Shown piece by piece: positions 8,649 through 17,551 of a stretch of DNA of 64,000 bases; positions within the stretch are counted from its first letter, which is position 1, and the number at the start of each line of letters is the position of its first letter. Under the pieces are notes generated by a model. That model was not told the DNA's origin, searched no databases, and saw nothing but the letters and a program-made list of their open reading frames with translations. A program made the translations under genes and the position numbers. This stretch comes from Sneathiella sp. (GTDB lineage: Bacteria > Pseudomonadota > Alphaproteobacteria > Sneathiellales > Sneathiellaceae), in contig NZ_NZMB01000010.1 of NCBI RefSeq assembly GCF_002694385.1, positions 256,962 to 320,961 of the forward strand. The letters are read 5' to 3'.

Positions 8649-9635
8649 TTACTTTTTGGTCCGCGCCGCAATAATATCGGCCTGGGTGACGAGCGCTTCC
8701 GCCTGTTTGATGGAGGCAATGTCGATCAGACCGCCATCCAGCGCAACGGCACCGGCGCCTTCTTTCTGCGCCTTTTCCATGGCTTCAAGGATACGGCGGG
8801 CCTTGGCGATTTCCTTCTCCGCCGGAGTGAAGATGTCATTGGCGAGCGGGATCTGTTTCGGATGGATCGCCCACTTGCCTTCACAGCCGAGAATGGCCGC
8901 CCGGTTACCGTGGGCAATGTAGCCGTCCGGATCGGAGAAGTCGCCGAACGGGCCATCGATCGGACGCAAGCCATTGGCGCGGGCGGCCACCACCATGCGG
9001 GCGATGGCATAATGCCACATGTCGCCCCAGTGGAAATCGCGGGAGCCATCTTCAGCCGGGTCGGTGAGAACGCCGTAAAGCGGGTTCGGCCCGCCGATGG
9101 AGGTTGTCCGCGCCTTGGTTGAGGCCGCATAATCGGCCACGCCGAAATGCAGGCTTTCGTTGCGCTTGCTGGCCGCCGCAATCTCATGGATATTCTGCAT
9201 GCCGAGCGCGGTTTCGATGATAAGCTCGAAGCCGACCTTCTTCTTGCGGCCGATGGCCGTTTCAATCTGTGTCGCCAGCATATCGAGGGCATAAACATCG
9301 GACGCTGTGCCGACCTTGGGGATCATGATCAGGTCCAGACGCTCACCGCCCTTTTCCAGAATCTCGATCACATCGCGATACATAAAATGCGTATCCAGAC
9401 CATTGATGCGGACCGACATCACCTTGTCACCCCAATCGATGTCATGCAGCGCCTCGATGATATTCTGGCGCGCCTTCGGCTTGTCGTTCGGCGCAACAGC
9501 ATCCTCCAGATCAAGGAAAATGACATCCGCATCGGATTTTGCGGCTTTTTCGAACATATGCGGGCTGGAGCCGGGAACGGCAAGTTCACAACGGTTGAGG
9601 CGCGAAACGCTGGGTTCCGGAACAGTAAAGCTCAT
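8649..9635 (-). CDS. mcl1: L-malyl-CoA / beta-methylmalyl-CoA lyase (CitE-like)
   Basis: HpcH/HpaI-CitE family CoA lyase of 328 residues. The N-terminus MSFTVPEP...LNRCEL resembles Rhodobacter Mcl1, which cleaves malyl-CoA to acetyl-CoA plus glyoxylate and beta-methylmalyl-CoA to propionyl-CoA plus glyoxylate. Key segments: FLDLEDAVAP with the metal-binding acidic residues, VRINGLDT, MIPKVG, and the C-terminal KWAIHPKQI. An in-frame GTG at 9644 could add three residues. With methylmalonyl-CoA mutase at 26-28 kb, this fits an ethylmalonyl-CoA-pathway-type or glyoxylate-assimilation role, but citramalyl-CoA lyase activity cannot be excluded. Confidence 0.85.
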   Translation of the reverse strand: MSFTVPEPSVSRLNRCELAVPGSSPHMFEKAAKSDADVIFLDLEDAVAPNDKPKARQNIIEALHDIDWGDKVMSVRINGLDTHFMYRDVIEILEKGGERLDLIMIPKVGTASDVYALDMLATQIETAIGRKKKVGFELIIETALGMQNIHEIAAASKRNESLHFGVADYAASTKARTTSIGGPNPLYGVLTDPAEDGSRDFHWGDMWHYAIARMVVAARANGLRPIDGPFGDFSDPDGYIAHGNRAAILGCEGKWAIHPKQIPLANDIFTPAEKEIAKARRILEAMEKAQKEGAGAVALDGGLIDIASIKQAEALVTQADIIAARTKK

Positions 9636-9728
9636 GTCGGTCACACTTTCTTGGTTTGTTGTAGTCGGATTGGGTGGAAATTGCGGCAGGCGGGAGGGAG
9701 AGTCAAGTATTCCCCTGATAATTTTGCA

Positions 9729-10622
9729 TCAGGCCAGCGGATGATGGGTCGAGACGATCTCCATCAGGCGCTTTTGCAGAACATGGGTATAGATCTGGGT
9801 TGTTGAAATATCCGCATGGCCCAGCATCTTTTGCAGGGAGCGAAGGTCTGCCCCGTTGGCCAGCAGATGGCTTGCAAAGGCATGGCGCAGCACATGGGGC
9901 GAAACCTTGGCCGGATCGATACCGCTTCGGATCGCCAGATCTTTTAGAAGCTGGCCAAGCCGCTGGCGGGTAAGATGCCCCTGCCCGCCGCGCGACGGGA
10001 ACAGCCATTTTGAATGCTGCCCCTCCGGACAGAAACCATCCCGCATGGCCAGATAGTCTTCCAATGCCTGCTTCGATGTCCGGTTGACGGGAACCAGCCG
10101 TTCCTTATTTCCCTTGCCGCGCACCATCAGAAAGCGGTCCTGATCGCGCAGTGCCGGAAACGGCAGGGTCACCAGTTCGGACACCCGCAGACCGGTGGCA
10201 TAAAGCAGTTGCAGCAGCGCATGGAGCCTCTTTTCTTCCGCCGTTTCCCCTATTGCCGCCGTCAGCAGGCGATCCACCTCCTCTTCGCTGAGATATTTCG
10301 GCAGCCGCCGCCCGGCCCGCGGGCTGTCAATATTGAGGGAAGGATCATCACGGCGGATATCCTCCGCCAGCAGATAGGCGAAAAGCTGGCGGAGCGCGCT
10401 CAGGCGGCGCGCCTGTGTCGTCGCCTTAAGGCCAAGATCATCCAGAAACTTGAGATACGCCTGAATATCCGCCGGGCCCGCCGTATTGAGAGTGGTTCCG
10501 CGCCGGGCAATAAAATCCGTAAAATCAGTCAAGTCCCGGCGATAGGCAGCCAGGGTATTTTCCGCCGCCCCCCGTTCTGTCAGCAGCATCTCCAGAAATG
10601 CTTCCAGATAAGGCGCGGACAT
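9729..10622 (-). CDS. xerD: Site-specific tyrosine recombinase XerD
   Basis: Resolves chromosome dimers at dif together with XerC during division. The 297 residues contain a SAM-like N-terminal domain (1-90) and the catalytic set Arg146, His243, Arg246, His269 and Tyr278 (LGHADISTTQIYTHV). Start chosen at the ATG at 10622 (MSAPYLEAFL), which lies one base after the stop of the upstream secreted-protein gene. It is chromosomal housekeeping: there are no flanking attachment repeats or phage genes. Confidence 0.93.
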   Translation of the reverse strand: MSAPYLEAFLEMLLTERGAAENTLAAYRRDLTDFTDFIARRGTTLNTAGPADIQAYLKFLDDLGLKATTQARRLSALRQLFAYLLAEDIRRDDPSLNIDSPRAGRRLPKYLSEEEVDRLLTAAIGETAEEKRLHALLQLLYATGLRVSELVTLPFPALRDQDRFLMVRGKGNKERLVPVNRTSKQALEDYLAMRDGFCPEGQHSKWLFPSRGGQGHLTRQRLGQLLKDLAIRSGIDPAKVSPHVLRHAFASHLLANGADLRSLQKMLGHADISTTQIYTHVLQKRLMEIVSTHHPLA

Positions 10623-10623
10623 G

Positions 10624-12420
10624 TCAGAGATTCCGGGAGACAGCCGCCTCCAGCGCAAGCCGGCGCGCTTCCGCCTCAAGACCAATGGAACGAAGCGCGG
10701 CAAGAACATTGACGAGGGTATGGGTCGAGGTCATGGCCGGTCCGTCCTCCCCCAGCGCCGCGAGAGCCAGCGCAATGGTCTCTCCTACTCGATCCGCCGC
10801 CGCTGCAACCTGAAGATTCTTTTCAATTACAATATTCGATGTGCTGAGCCGGGGCGCCTGCCCGGCCTCAAGGACATCTCGCCACAGTGTTTCGGGTACA
10901 CTCTCGCCGAGAGCCTCAAGGATGCCGAGATAGAGCCCGGCATTTTCATTCTGGACACCCCCGTCCGGCTGGCTGAAATCGCCCGCCTCGAATGTCGCGG
11001 CATTCCAGCGCGCAATCCCCGGAATTCCCGAGATCAGCATATAGGCATTGGCGCGGGCGATGCGGATGCGCGCGGCCTCACGGGTGGCATAATCACCCTT
11101 CAGAGACCCGCGCCGGATCATCCGCTCCCAAGCAGTGGCATTCTGCTGTTCGCCGGTAAGAAGTGAGACGCGAAGCGCATTGATCGCAAACTCCTCATCC
11201 TCATCGGACGGCGAGACCATCAGAAACGGCGGAACGGCAAGCCGGGCCGCCGCCAGATAGCTGCCATCGCGATCCCCGGCCGCCCAAAGCTCACTGACGA
11301 TGCGCCTTCTTTCGGCTTCCGGTGTGGTGCTTGTCATTTCCCGGTAGAGTGCGGCCATATGACCCAGCTCGCCTGCCGTGTCGCCATTCTCGCGGAAAGC
11401 CCCCTCCCGGATCAGGCGGCGCGGCAGCTCTGCCGGAACGCTGCCAACCCCGAAGGATCTGTAGGCCGCCGGAAAGCGCTCATCGAGCTTTGCCGTTTCA
11501 TCCTGCGCCAACGCCCAGAGAAAAGCATAGCCGGCATTTTCAATAACCGAGTAGGACAACTCGATCCCCGCCTGCTTCATCATGGCAATATGCAGCGGCG
11601 TCAACGCCTGATCATTTTCCGGCAACCGGGCTGCACCGCCCGCCAGGCGATCAAACAGCGCGAGGAACATCGGATCCTCACCGGCGGCTTCGTCGAGCAG
11701 GTTGAGGCCAATCTCCGCGCGGGCCAGATTGCCCGCCTGCAAATTGCAGAAAATATCAACCCGCGTCCAGAAACCGTCGGCTGTCTCGCTCTGCCGCCCA
11801 CTGATTCGCTGGCAGGCCGCCTCTGCCGCGCCGCGCAGCAGATCAATCTCAACGGCGACCCGTTCAAGCGATGGCGTCATCTCGGAGGCCGGAATCCGGG
11901 CGATCAACTCTGCCGCATCGGTGACGAGCCCCGCATCCAGCAACCGGTTGAGACGCAGCGCCAGCAGCGCCGTCGGATCCTCCAGCCCTTGTGGAATGAC
12001 CGCCGCCGTCAGTAGCAGCCGACGGAACAGCTGCTGCATTTCCGGCGAGGCGGCGGAAACCGGCAACTGACGCAACAGCGATACAATCTGTGCGGGAGCC
12101 GTCCCTTGCCAGATCCGCGGGCCGAAACCGCCATTGGCTTCCGTCAGGATGCCGATTGATCCAGGATCAATGCCGCCAAGGGACTGGATGACAACCGCCC
12201 CTTTCACGCCCGGACCCTCAATCACGTTTTTTTGATCTGGTTCCCGCTGCGTCTGCGGCGGCGCGCTATCCTTTGCCCGTTCATCCGTGGTTTGGCCCAG
12301 CGGCGGCACCAGACTGAGAGGCTTACCCTGCGCCCAGACAGTGGCAGAAGACATCAACAGCCCCCCCGCCAGCAGCGGAACGGCCAACAGCAAGCTGCTG
12401 TTATTTCGGAAACTGGTCAT
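10624..12420 (-). CDS. Large secreted/periplasmic protein of unknown function
   Basis: I do not recognise a domain. The 598-residue product starts at an ATG at 12420 (MTSFRNNSSLLLAVPLLAGG), with a hydrophobic segment and a probable signal-peptidase site after TVWA. The rest is rich in Ala, Leu, Glu and Arg and looks all-helical, possibly TPR-like repeats without clear signatures. It overlaps the upstream 46-residue membrane peptide gene by 20 bp and abuts xerD with a one-base gap, so the three form one transcription unit. An alternative start upstream (12531) would overlap the small gene and lose the signal peptide position. Confidence 0.75.
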   Translation of the reverse strand: MTSFRNNSSLLLAVPLLAGGLLMSSATVWAQGKPLSLVPPLGQTTDERAKDSAPPQTQREPDQKNVIEGPGVKGAVVIQSLGGIDPGSIGILTEANGGFGPRIWQGTAPAQIVSLLRQLPVSAASPEMQQLFRRLLLTAAVIPQGLEDPTALLALRLNRLLDAGLVTDAAELIARIPASEMTPSLERVAVEIDLLRGAAEAACQRISGRQSETADGFWTRVDIFCNLQAGNLARAEIGLNLLDEAAGEDPMFLALFDRLAGGAARLPENDQALTPLHIAMMKQAGIELSYSVIENAGYAFLWALAQDETAKLDERFPAAYRSFGVGSVPAELPRRLIREGAFRENGDTAGELGHMAALYREMTSTTPEAERRRIVSELWAAGDRDGSYLAAARLAVPPFLMVSPSDEDEEFAINALRVSLLTGEQQNATAWERMIRRGSLKGDYATREAARIRIARANAYMLISGIPGIARWNAATFEAGDFSQPDGGVQNENAGLYLGILEALGESVPETLWRDVLEAGQAPRLSTSNIVIEKNLQVAAAADRVGETIALALAALGEDGPAMTSTHTLVNVLAALRSIGLEAEARRLALEAAVSRNL

Positions 12421-12541
12421 TCGGAATAACCTTTTCGACCTGTACCGACGGCGCCGGGATGTCCCAGGCGGAGAGAAAAACACCGCCACCAATGACAAGC
12501 GCGGCGAATAGAAAAAGCAGGAAAAGGGCAAATTTGGACAT
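12401..12541 (-). CDS. Small single-pass membrane protein (46 residues)
   Basis: Short reading frame from an ATG at 12541 to a TAA at 12401. The peptide starts MSKFALFLLFLFAALVIGG, an obvious membrane segment, followed by FLSAWDIPAPSVQVEKVIP, a short polar tail outside the membrane. It overlaps the start of the 598-residue secreted protein gene by 20 bp, the arrangement expected for translational coupling. No family recognised. Its clean hydrophobic-then-polar layout and tight packing support it being real. Confidence 0.7.
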   Translation of the reverse strand: MSKFALFLLFLFAALVIGGGVFLSAWDIPAPSVQVEKVIPNDQFPK

Positions 12542-12752
12542 TGTCGATCACTGTATCCGGATACGCATCACCAAAAATTGGGGCTTGTTGGGCAAAACTG
12601 TTGCTATTAAAAGCGCTAAGCTGCGATTATGTTAAAAATCAGGCTTTATTGATTAGCACGGTTCGGCAAATTACATCAATAACCTTCGGGAAAAGTTATT
12701 GTGATCCATGTCCCGGCGCAGGGTCGTGCGCACGTTGTTGAAAAGTGACAGA

Positions 12753-13355
12753 ATGAAAAGCAAACCAGAGGCCGAAGACGGCGTTGCCGCTGCGGCTGTT
12801 GATTATGGAAACCGGACCATTGTACTGGTCGGATTGATGGGAGCGGGGAAAAGCTCAGTCGGGCGGCGCCTTGCCGCTGCGCTCAATCTGCCGTTCCGCG
12901 ATGCCGACACGGAAATTGAAACGGCATCGAACATGACCATTCCGGATTTTTTTGAATTGCATGGCGAAGCCGCCTTTCGCGAGGGCGAGCGGAAAGTGAT
13001 CGCCCGCCTGCTGGAGGAGCCGCGTCATGTTCTCGCCACCGGCGGCGGGGCATTTATGGATCCGGAAACCCGCAGGCTGATCGCTGAAAAGGGCTGTGCA
13101 ATCTGGTTGCGCGCTGATCTCGATGTCATTTATAAACGCTGCATGAAACGCAATAACAGGCCGCTTTTGAAGAGCGGCAATCCAAGAGAAACCCTGCAAC
13201 GGCTGATGAATGAACGCTATCCGGTTTATGCCGAAGCGGATATCATCGTTGACAGCGGCGACGGCCCCCATGAAATCGTCGTGGACAAGATTATTTCGGC
13301 GCTCGCGACGAGCGCGTCGGAGGGCCACCTCCATGAAAATGCAGGAAACGAATGA
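12753..13355 (+). CDS. aroK: Shikimate kinase
   Basis: Phosphorylates shikimate in the chorismate pathway. From the ATG at 12753 the protein has 200 residues. Walker A is GLMGAGKSS (27-35), the shikimate-binding DADTEIE follows, and ATGGGAF and the lid region RNNRPLL are present. An in-frame ATG at 12708 would add 15 residues, and neither start has a strong ribosome-binding site. It overlaps aroB by 4 bp (ATGA), the classic aroK-aroB pair, and is divergent from the xerD unit across about 200 bp. Confidence 0.94.
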   Translation: MKSKPEAEDGVAAAAVDYGNRTIVLVGLMGAGKSSVGRRLAAALNLPFRDADTEIETASNMTIPDFFELHGEAAFREGERKVIARLLEEPRHVLATGGGAFMDPETRRLIAEKGCAIWLRADLDVIYKRCMKRNNRPLLKSGNPRETLQRLMNERYPVYAEADIIVDSGDGPHEIVVDKIISALATSASEGHLHENAGNE

Positions 13356-14491
13356 CATCCCCTTCCTCAAGCGCCGACCCGGCCCTATCTCGCGTTCCCG
13401 TCTCTCTCGGCGATCGTTCCTATGATATTCTGATCGGGGGCGGCCTTGTCGGCACGGCCGATACCCATATCAAGGGGCTGCTACGCAATCCCCGGGTGGC
13501 CATTATCACCGATGAAACGGTCGCGGAGCGGCATTTGCAGCTTCTTAAAAATGCACTGGACCGCGCCGCAATTGACAGCCGGAGTTTTGTTTTTCCGCCC
13601 GGCGAAGGCAGTAAGAGCATCGCCACCTATGCCGAGTTGATGAATGATCTCCTCGATGCCCGCATCCAGCGTGACGAGGCGCTGATTGCGCTCGGTGGCG
13701 GAGTGATCGGCGACCTCACCGGCTTTGCGGCGGCGACGTTGCGCCGCGGCGTTGATTTTATCCAGATTCCGACGACTCTTCTCTCGCAGGTTGACAGTTC
13801 CGTCGGTGGTAAAACCGGCATCAATGCACCGCAGGGCAAGAACCTGATTGGCGCCTTCTATCAACCGCGCCTCGTTCTTGCGGATATCTCCATGCTGGGT
13901 ACCCTGCCGAAACGGGAGCTGCTCGCCGGGTATGCGGAGGTGGTGAAATACGGTCTGCTTGGCGATCATAGCTTCTTCGAATGGCTGGAAGTGAATGGCC
14001 GCCGAGTAATTGACGGAGACGCCGCCGCGCGCATTTATGCTGTTGAACAAAGCGTCAAGGCCAAAGCCCGCATTGTGGCGGAGGATGAACGCGAAGGCGG
14101 CGTGCGGGCCCTGCTCAATCTCGGCCATACCTTCGGCCATGCACTGGAAGCAGAAAGCCGATATGGCCCCCATCTCAATCATGGCGAAGCGGTTGCCATT
14201 GGTATGATCATGGCGGCGGAGCTGTCGGCACGTCTTGGTCTGCTGAGCGGGCAGGAATGCAGGCGGATCCGCGCGCATTTCGAAGCAGTCGGCCTGCCGG
14301 TTTCCGTGCCCGCCATTCCGGGCATCGACTGGACAGCCGAAAAACTGCTCGCGCATATGCGTCAGGACAAGAAGATCAGCGGTGGCAAAATCACCCTGAT
14401 CCTGATGAAAGGGATCGGCGCGGCCTTCAGCACCCGTGATATCGCGGAAAAGGATATACGCACCGTGCTGGAACAGGAGCTGCAACGTTAA
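13352..14491 (+). CDS. aroB: 3-dehydroquinate synthase
   Basis: Second step of the shikimate pathway, NAD- and Zn-dependent. The 379-residue length is typical. GEGSKS, LGGGVIGDLTGFAAAT and DSSVGGKTGIN mark the nucleotide and substrate sites. NLGHTFGHALE and HLNHGEAVAIGM hold the zinc histidines. Start overlaps the end of aroK by 4 bp and its stop overlaps the next gene's ATG, giving a coupled three-gene operon. Confidence 0.97.
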   Translation: MTSPSSSADPALSRVPVSLGDRSYDILIGGGLVGTADTHIKGLLRNPRVAIITDETVAERHLQLLKNALDRAAIDSRSFVFPPGEGSKSIATYAELMNDLLDARIQRDEALIALGGGVIGDLTGFAAATLRRGVDFIQIPTTLLSQVDSSVGGKTGINAPQGKNLIGAFYQPRLVLADISMLGTLPKRELLAGYAEVVKYGLLGDHSFFEWLEVNGRRVIDGDAAARIYAVEQSVKAKARIVAEDEREGGVRALLNLGHTFGHALEAESRYGPHLNHGEAVAIGMIMAAELSARLGLLSGQECRRIRAHFEAVGLPVSVPAIPGIDWTAEKLLAHMRQDKKISGGKITLILMKGIGAAFSTRDIAEKDIRTVLEQELQR

Positions 14492-15789
14492 TGGACACGG
14501 GAACAGGAGACATGAACTTAGAGCTGATCTTGTTGTTACTGGCCATCTTTGTTCTGTTGATGCTATCGGCCTTTTTCTCCGCGTCAGAGACAGCGTTGAC
14601 CGCCGCCTCACGGGCCCGTCTGCATCAAATGGCGCAGTCCGGCAATAAACGGGCAGGCATTGTCAATCTGCTACGCGATCAGCACACCAAACTGATCAGC
14701 GCCATTCTGCTGGGCAACAATCTCGTCAATATCCTGGCCTCCGCGCTCGCCACCAGCATCTTCATCACCCTGTTCGGCGATATCGGTGTCGCCTATGCCA
14801 CCGTGGTCATGACCCTGCTCGTCCTCGTCTTTGCCGAGGTGATGCCGAAGACCGTTGCCCTGCGGCTCTCTATTCCGGTGGCTCTTTTCGTTGCGCCGCT
14901 GTTACGGCCGATTGTCTTCCTGCTCTCGCCGATAGTGGCCTCAGTCAACTATCTTGTTGACTCAGTCCTAACACTTATCGGTTTACGCAAAGATCATCAC
15001 GATGCGGACCGGCTGAGCGATGCGGCCCAAGATGAGCTCCGCGGTGCCATTGATCTGCATTCCGAGGATGCGGGCATCATCATGCATGAGCGTTACATGC
15101 TAGATACCATTCTCGATATGGACGAGGTGGACCTCTCCGAAATCATGGTCCATCGCAAGAATGTGGAAATGGTCGACTGTTCCAAGCCGGTGCGGGAGAT
15201 TATTGACCAGGTGCTCGGCAGCCCCTATACGCGCCTTCCGCTATGGAAAGAAAACACCGAAAATATCATCGGCATTATCCATGCAAAGGACCTGCTGCGG
15301 GCGCTTATCCCGATGGATGGTGATTATGATCGCCTGGATATCGAGGCGATTGCCGTCGAACCCTGGTTCGTGCCGGAGACAACGACGCTGCGCAACCAGC
15401 TTACTGCATTTCTAAACCGCAAAAGTCATTTCGCACTGGTCGTGGATGAATATGGCGCCCTGATGGGACTGGTCACCCTTGAAGATATTCTGGAGGAGAT
15501 CGTCGGCGAGATTGAGGATGAGCATGACCTTGCTGCCAGTGATGTTCGCAGGACGAAAGAAGGCGGCATCATCACGCGCGGAGAGGTGACAATCCGCGAC
15601 CTCAACCGCCAGTTCAACTGGGCCCTGCCGGATGAGGAAGCCGCCACGATCGCTGGCCTTGTCATTCATGAGGCGCAAATCATTCCGGATGTCGGACAGG
15701 CCTTCATGTTCCATGGGTATCGGTTCGAAGTCCTGAAGAAGGAACATAACCAGATTACCGAGCTCAAGGTTACGCCGGTCGAGAGCTAA
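14491..15789 (+). CDS. HlyC/CorC-type membrane protein (DUF21-CBS-CorC)
   Basis: Magnesium/cobalt efflux or CNNM-like protein of 432 residues. The N-terminal DUF21 domain has about four membrane segments (residues ~6-25 and 65-155). A pair of CBS domains follows (about 215-340, including LVVDEYGALMGLVTLEDIL). A CorC_HlyC domain ends the protein (about 350-430). The ATG overlaps the aroB stop (TAATG). A second ATG at 14512 (MNLEL) is possible. Presence behind aroKB is common in Alphaproteobacteria. Confidence 0.93.
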   Translation: MDTGTGDMNLELILLLLAIFVLLMLSAFFSASETALTAASRARLHQMAQSGNKRAGIVNLLRDQHTKLISAILLGNNLVNILASALATSIFITLFGDIGVAYATVVMTLLVLVFAEVMPKTVALRLSIPVALFVAPLLRPIVFLLSPIVASVNYLVDSVLTLIGLRKDHHDADRLSDAAQDELRGAIDLHSEDAGIIMHERYMLDTILDMDEVDLSEIMVHRKNVEMVDCSKPVREIIDQVLGSPYTRLPLWKENTENIIGIIHAKDLLRALIPMDGDYDRLDIEAIAVEPWFVPETTTLRNQLTAFLNRKSHFALVVDEYGALMGLVTLEDILEEIVGEIEDEHDLAASDVRRTKEGGIITRGEVTIRDLNRQFNWALPDEEAATIAGLVIHEAQIIPDVGQAFMFHGYRFEVLKKEHNQITELKVTPVES

Positions 15790-15827
15790 CCTGTCGATCA
15801 GGTCGAACCGCTGGGGGAGCGGGTGCG

Positions 15828-16703
15828 ATGTATGAAATTCTGCTGAACATCATCGCGCCGGTCGTTATTGTCGCGGCAATTGGATATTTCTGGTCGAAAA
15901 GCGGCCGGGCGTTTCATGCGGAAACAGTGACAAGCATTGTCACGACGATCGGCTCTCCCATGCTGATTTTCTCGACGCTTGCCAATCTCGACATGGCACT
16001 TTCAAGTTTTCTCGAATTCGCCATGTATGCGGTTCTGGCGGCGACATCATTCGCTGTTATCGGCTTTGTCATCCTCTCTCTTTGCCGGTTGAACATCCGG
16101 GACTATCTGCCAGGGCTGATGTTTCCCAACGCCGGTAATATGGGGCTTCCCCTCTGTTATTTTGCTTTCGGGGATCCGGGCCTTGCCCTCGCCATTGCCG
16201 TTTTCACTGTATTTTCCACCTTGCAGTTCACTGTCGGTATCTGGTTTTCTTCGGGTTCCTCCTCGATCCGGCAGTTAATACGGACCCCCCATCTTTATGC
16301 CGTTGCATTGGCCATCGGGTCAAAGGCCCTTGGTATCGGCATTCCTGTCTGGATAATGAATGCAACGACCCTGCTCGGCAGCCTCACCATTCCGTTGATG
16401 CTGCTGGCGCTCGGCGTCAGTCTTGCCAGCTTGTCCGTCAATCATATCCGGCTTGCGACGGGTCTGTCGGTTCTACGTTTGGCAATGGGATTTACCGTTG
16501 GTTACGCCCTGGCCGCGATTTTCGGACTGGAAGGCGTCGCCCGCGGCGTACTCATCCTGGAATGCTGCATGCCCGTCGCCGTCTTTAACTATCTTTTCTC
16601 TCTCCGTTATGAACGGGCGCACACACATGTCGCGGGGATGGTGCTGATCTCGACATTGCTGTCTTTCCTCACCCTCCCCGTTCTGCTGCTGTATCTGCTT
16701 TAG
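15828..16703 (+). CDS. AEC-family (auxin efflux carrier-like) transporter
   Basis: Polytopic inner-membrane permease of 291 residues with roughly ten hydrophobic segments in two halves. The conserved LPGLMFPNAGNMGLPL near residue 92 matches the family's crossover motif. Bacterial AEC proteins export or import dicarboxylates or other organic anions; substrate unknown. A GGGGGAGCGGG stretch precedes the ATG. Its stop is 4 bp from that of the convergent ribbon-helix-helix gene. Confidence 0.88.
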   Translation: MYEILLNIIAPVVIVAAIGYFWSKSGRAFHAETVTSIVTTIGSPMLIFSTLANLDMALSSFLEFAMYAVLAATSFAVIGFVILSLCRLNIRDYLPGLMFPNAGNMGLPLCYFAFGDPGLALAIAVFTVFSTLQFTVGIWFSSGSSSIRQLIRTPHLYAVALAIGSKALGIGIPVWIMNATTLLGSLTIPLMLLALGVSLASLSVNHIRLATGLSVLRLAMGFTVGYALAAIFGLEGVARGVLILECCMPVAVFNYLFSLRYERAHTHVAGMVLISTLLSFLTLPVLLLYLL

Positions 16704-16707
16704 AGAA

Positions 16708-16974
16708 TTATGAATCGAGCCTGCGTTCCCGATCCAGATAGTGGCTGAGAATGGCGGAGCGAATACGGGACGTGCGGGAATGTTCCTTACGATGTGCGTC
16801 CCGGTTGGCGCGGCAGCAGAATTCATTGATTGATATACTTTCCTCTGCGCAGATATTCCTGAGCGCCACCCATTCAATCTGCTCCAGCCGGATACTGGTC
16901 CGGTGCAGCTCCCCCGAGGCGGGGTCGATAACTGAAATATTCCTGTTTACAAGAGTCTGGCTAGCTTGCGGCAT
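16708..16974 (-). CDS. Ribbon-helix-helix domain protein
   Basis: Small DNA-binding-type protein of 88 residues. TSIRLEQIEWVALRNICAEE followed by SINEF matches the RHH_4 pattern of alphaproteobacterial proteins (strand R-x-I-R-L-E, then a W-x-A-L helix). The ATG at 16974 (MPQASQTLVN) is chosen because AAGGAGGATATC precedes it, a near-perfect ribosome-binding site. The regulatory target is unknown. No toxin or other partner gene is adjacent. Confidence 0.82.
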   Translation of the reverse strand: MPQASQTLVNRNISVIDPASGELHRTSIRLEQIEWVALRNICAEESISINEFCCRANRDAHRKEHSRTSRIRSAILSHYLDRERRLDS

Positions 16975-17101
16975 GATATCCTCCTTGTATGCTCCTATAA
17001 GTTGCCATTTATAATATTGCACTCTCAAAAAGAGCATATAGGCATACAATTTCAGCAGTTCAACAACCCTTGGTTCATTATTGTAAAAATTTACAACCAA
17101 A

Positions 17102-17359
17102 CTACTCCCGCGCCGTCAGGGAAAACGCGTGCACCTTGTCGGCAAGCTCTTCTGAAAGCACGTCATATACCGCTCGCTGGCGCGCGACGCGGGACATTCC
17201 CTTGAAGGCATCAGCAGCAATTTCGACCCGGAAATGGCTCTCTCCATCGGGGCGGGCGCCCGCATGGCCAATATGCAGATGCGATTCGTCCACGACAATC
17301 AGCTCTCTGGGTGAAAAAGCGTCAGTCAGCTTTCGTTCAATGGTTTTTGCAACGGACAT
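17102..17359 (-). CDS. bolA: BolA family protein
   Basis: BolA-like protein of 85 residues. GHAGARPDGESHFRVEI, SRVARQRAVYDVL and VHAFSL with the invariant His77 are all present. BolA proteins pair with monothiol glutaredoxins to handle [2Fe-2S] clusters and affect iron regulation and cell shape. Its glutaredoxin partner is not in the window. Lies upstream of the ribbon-helix-helix gene on the same strand with a 127-bp gap and divergent from the J-domain gene. Confidence 0.93.
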   Translation of the reverse strand: MSVAKTIERKLTDAFSPRELIVVDESHLHIGHAGARPDGESHFRVEIAADAFKGMSRVARQRAVYDVLSEELADKVHAFSLTARE

Positions 17360-17551
17360 GTCGAATTTCCTCTTGCGGATGGGCAGATGACCGGCAATGT
17401 TGCCCCCATGGCAGATTTTTGCAAGAGCAGACGGCCATTCCGATGACCGGCAGGCAATTTATCATCGCCGTCGCGTCCGGTTTCAGGCTGTTGCGCGGAT
17501 GACGCCCGGCTGCGGCAAAAGCGCCCCGTCGATCCATCCGGACTTGCTAGC

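Noticed and set aside
9729-10622. Tyrosine recombinase as a sign of a mobile element
   Set aside because: Sequence and length are those of chromosomal XerD; no attachment repeats, tRNA or phage genes are nearby.
16708-17359. Ribbon-helix-helix protein with BolA as an antitoxin-toxin pair
   Set aside because: BolA is a well-defined iron-sulfur protein family, and no toxin fold is seen.
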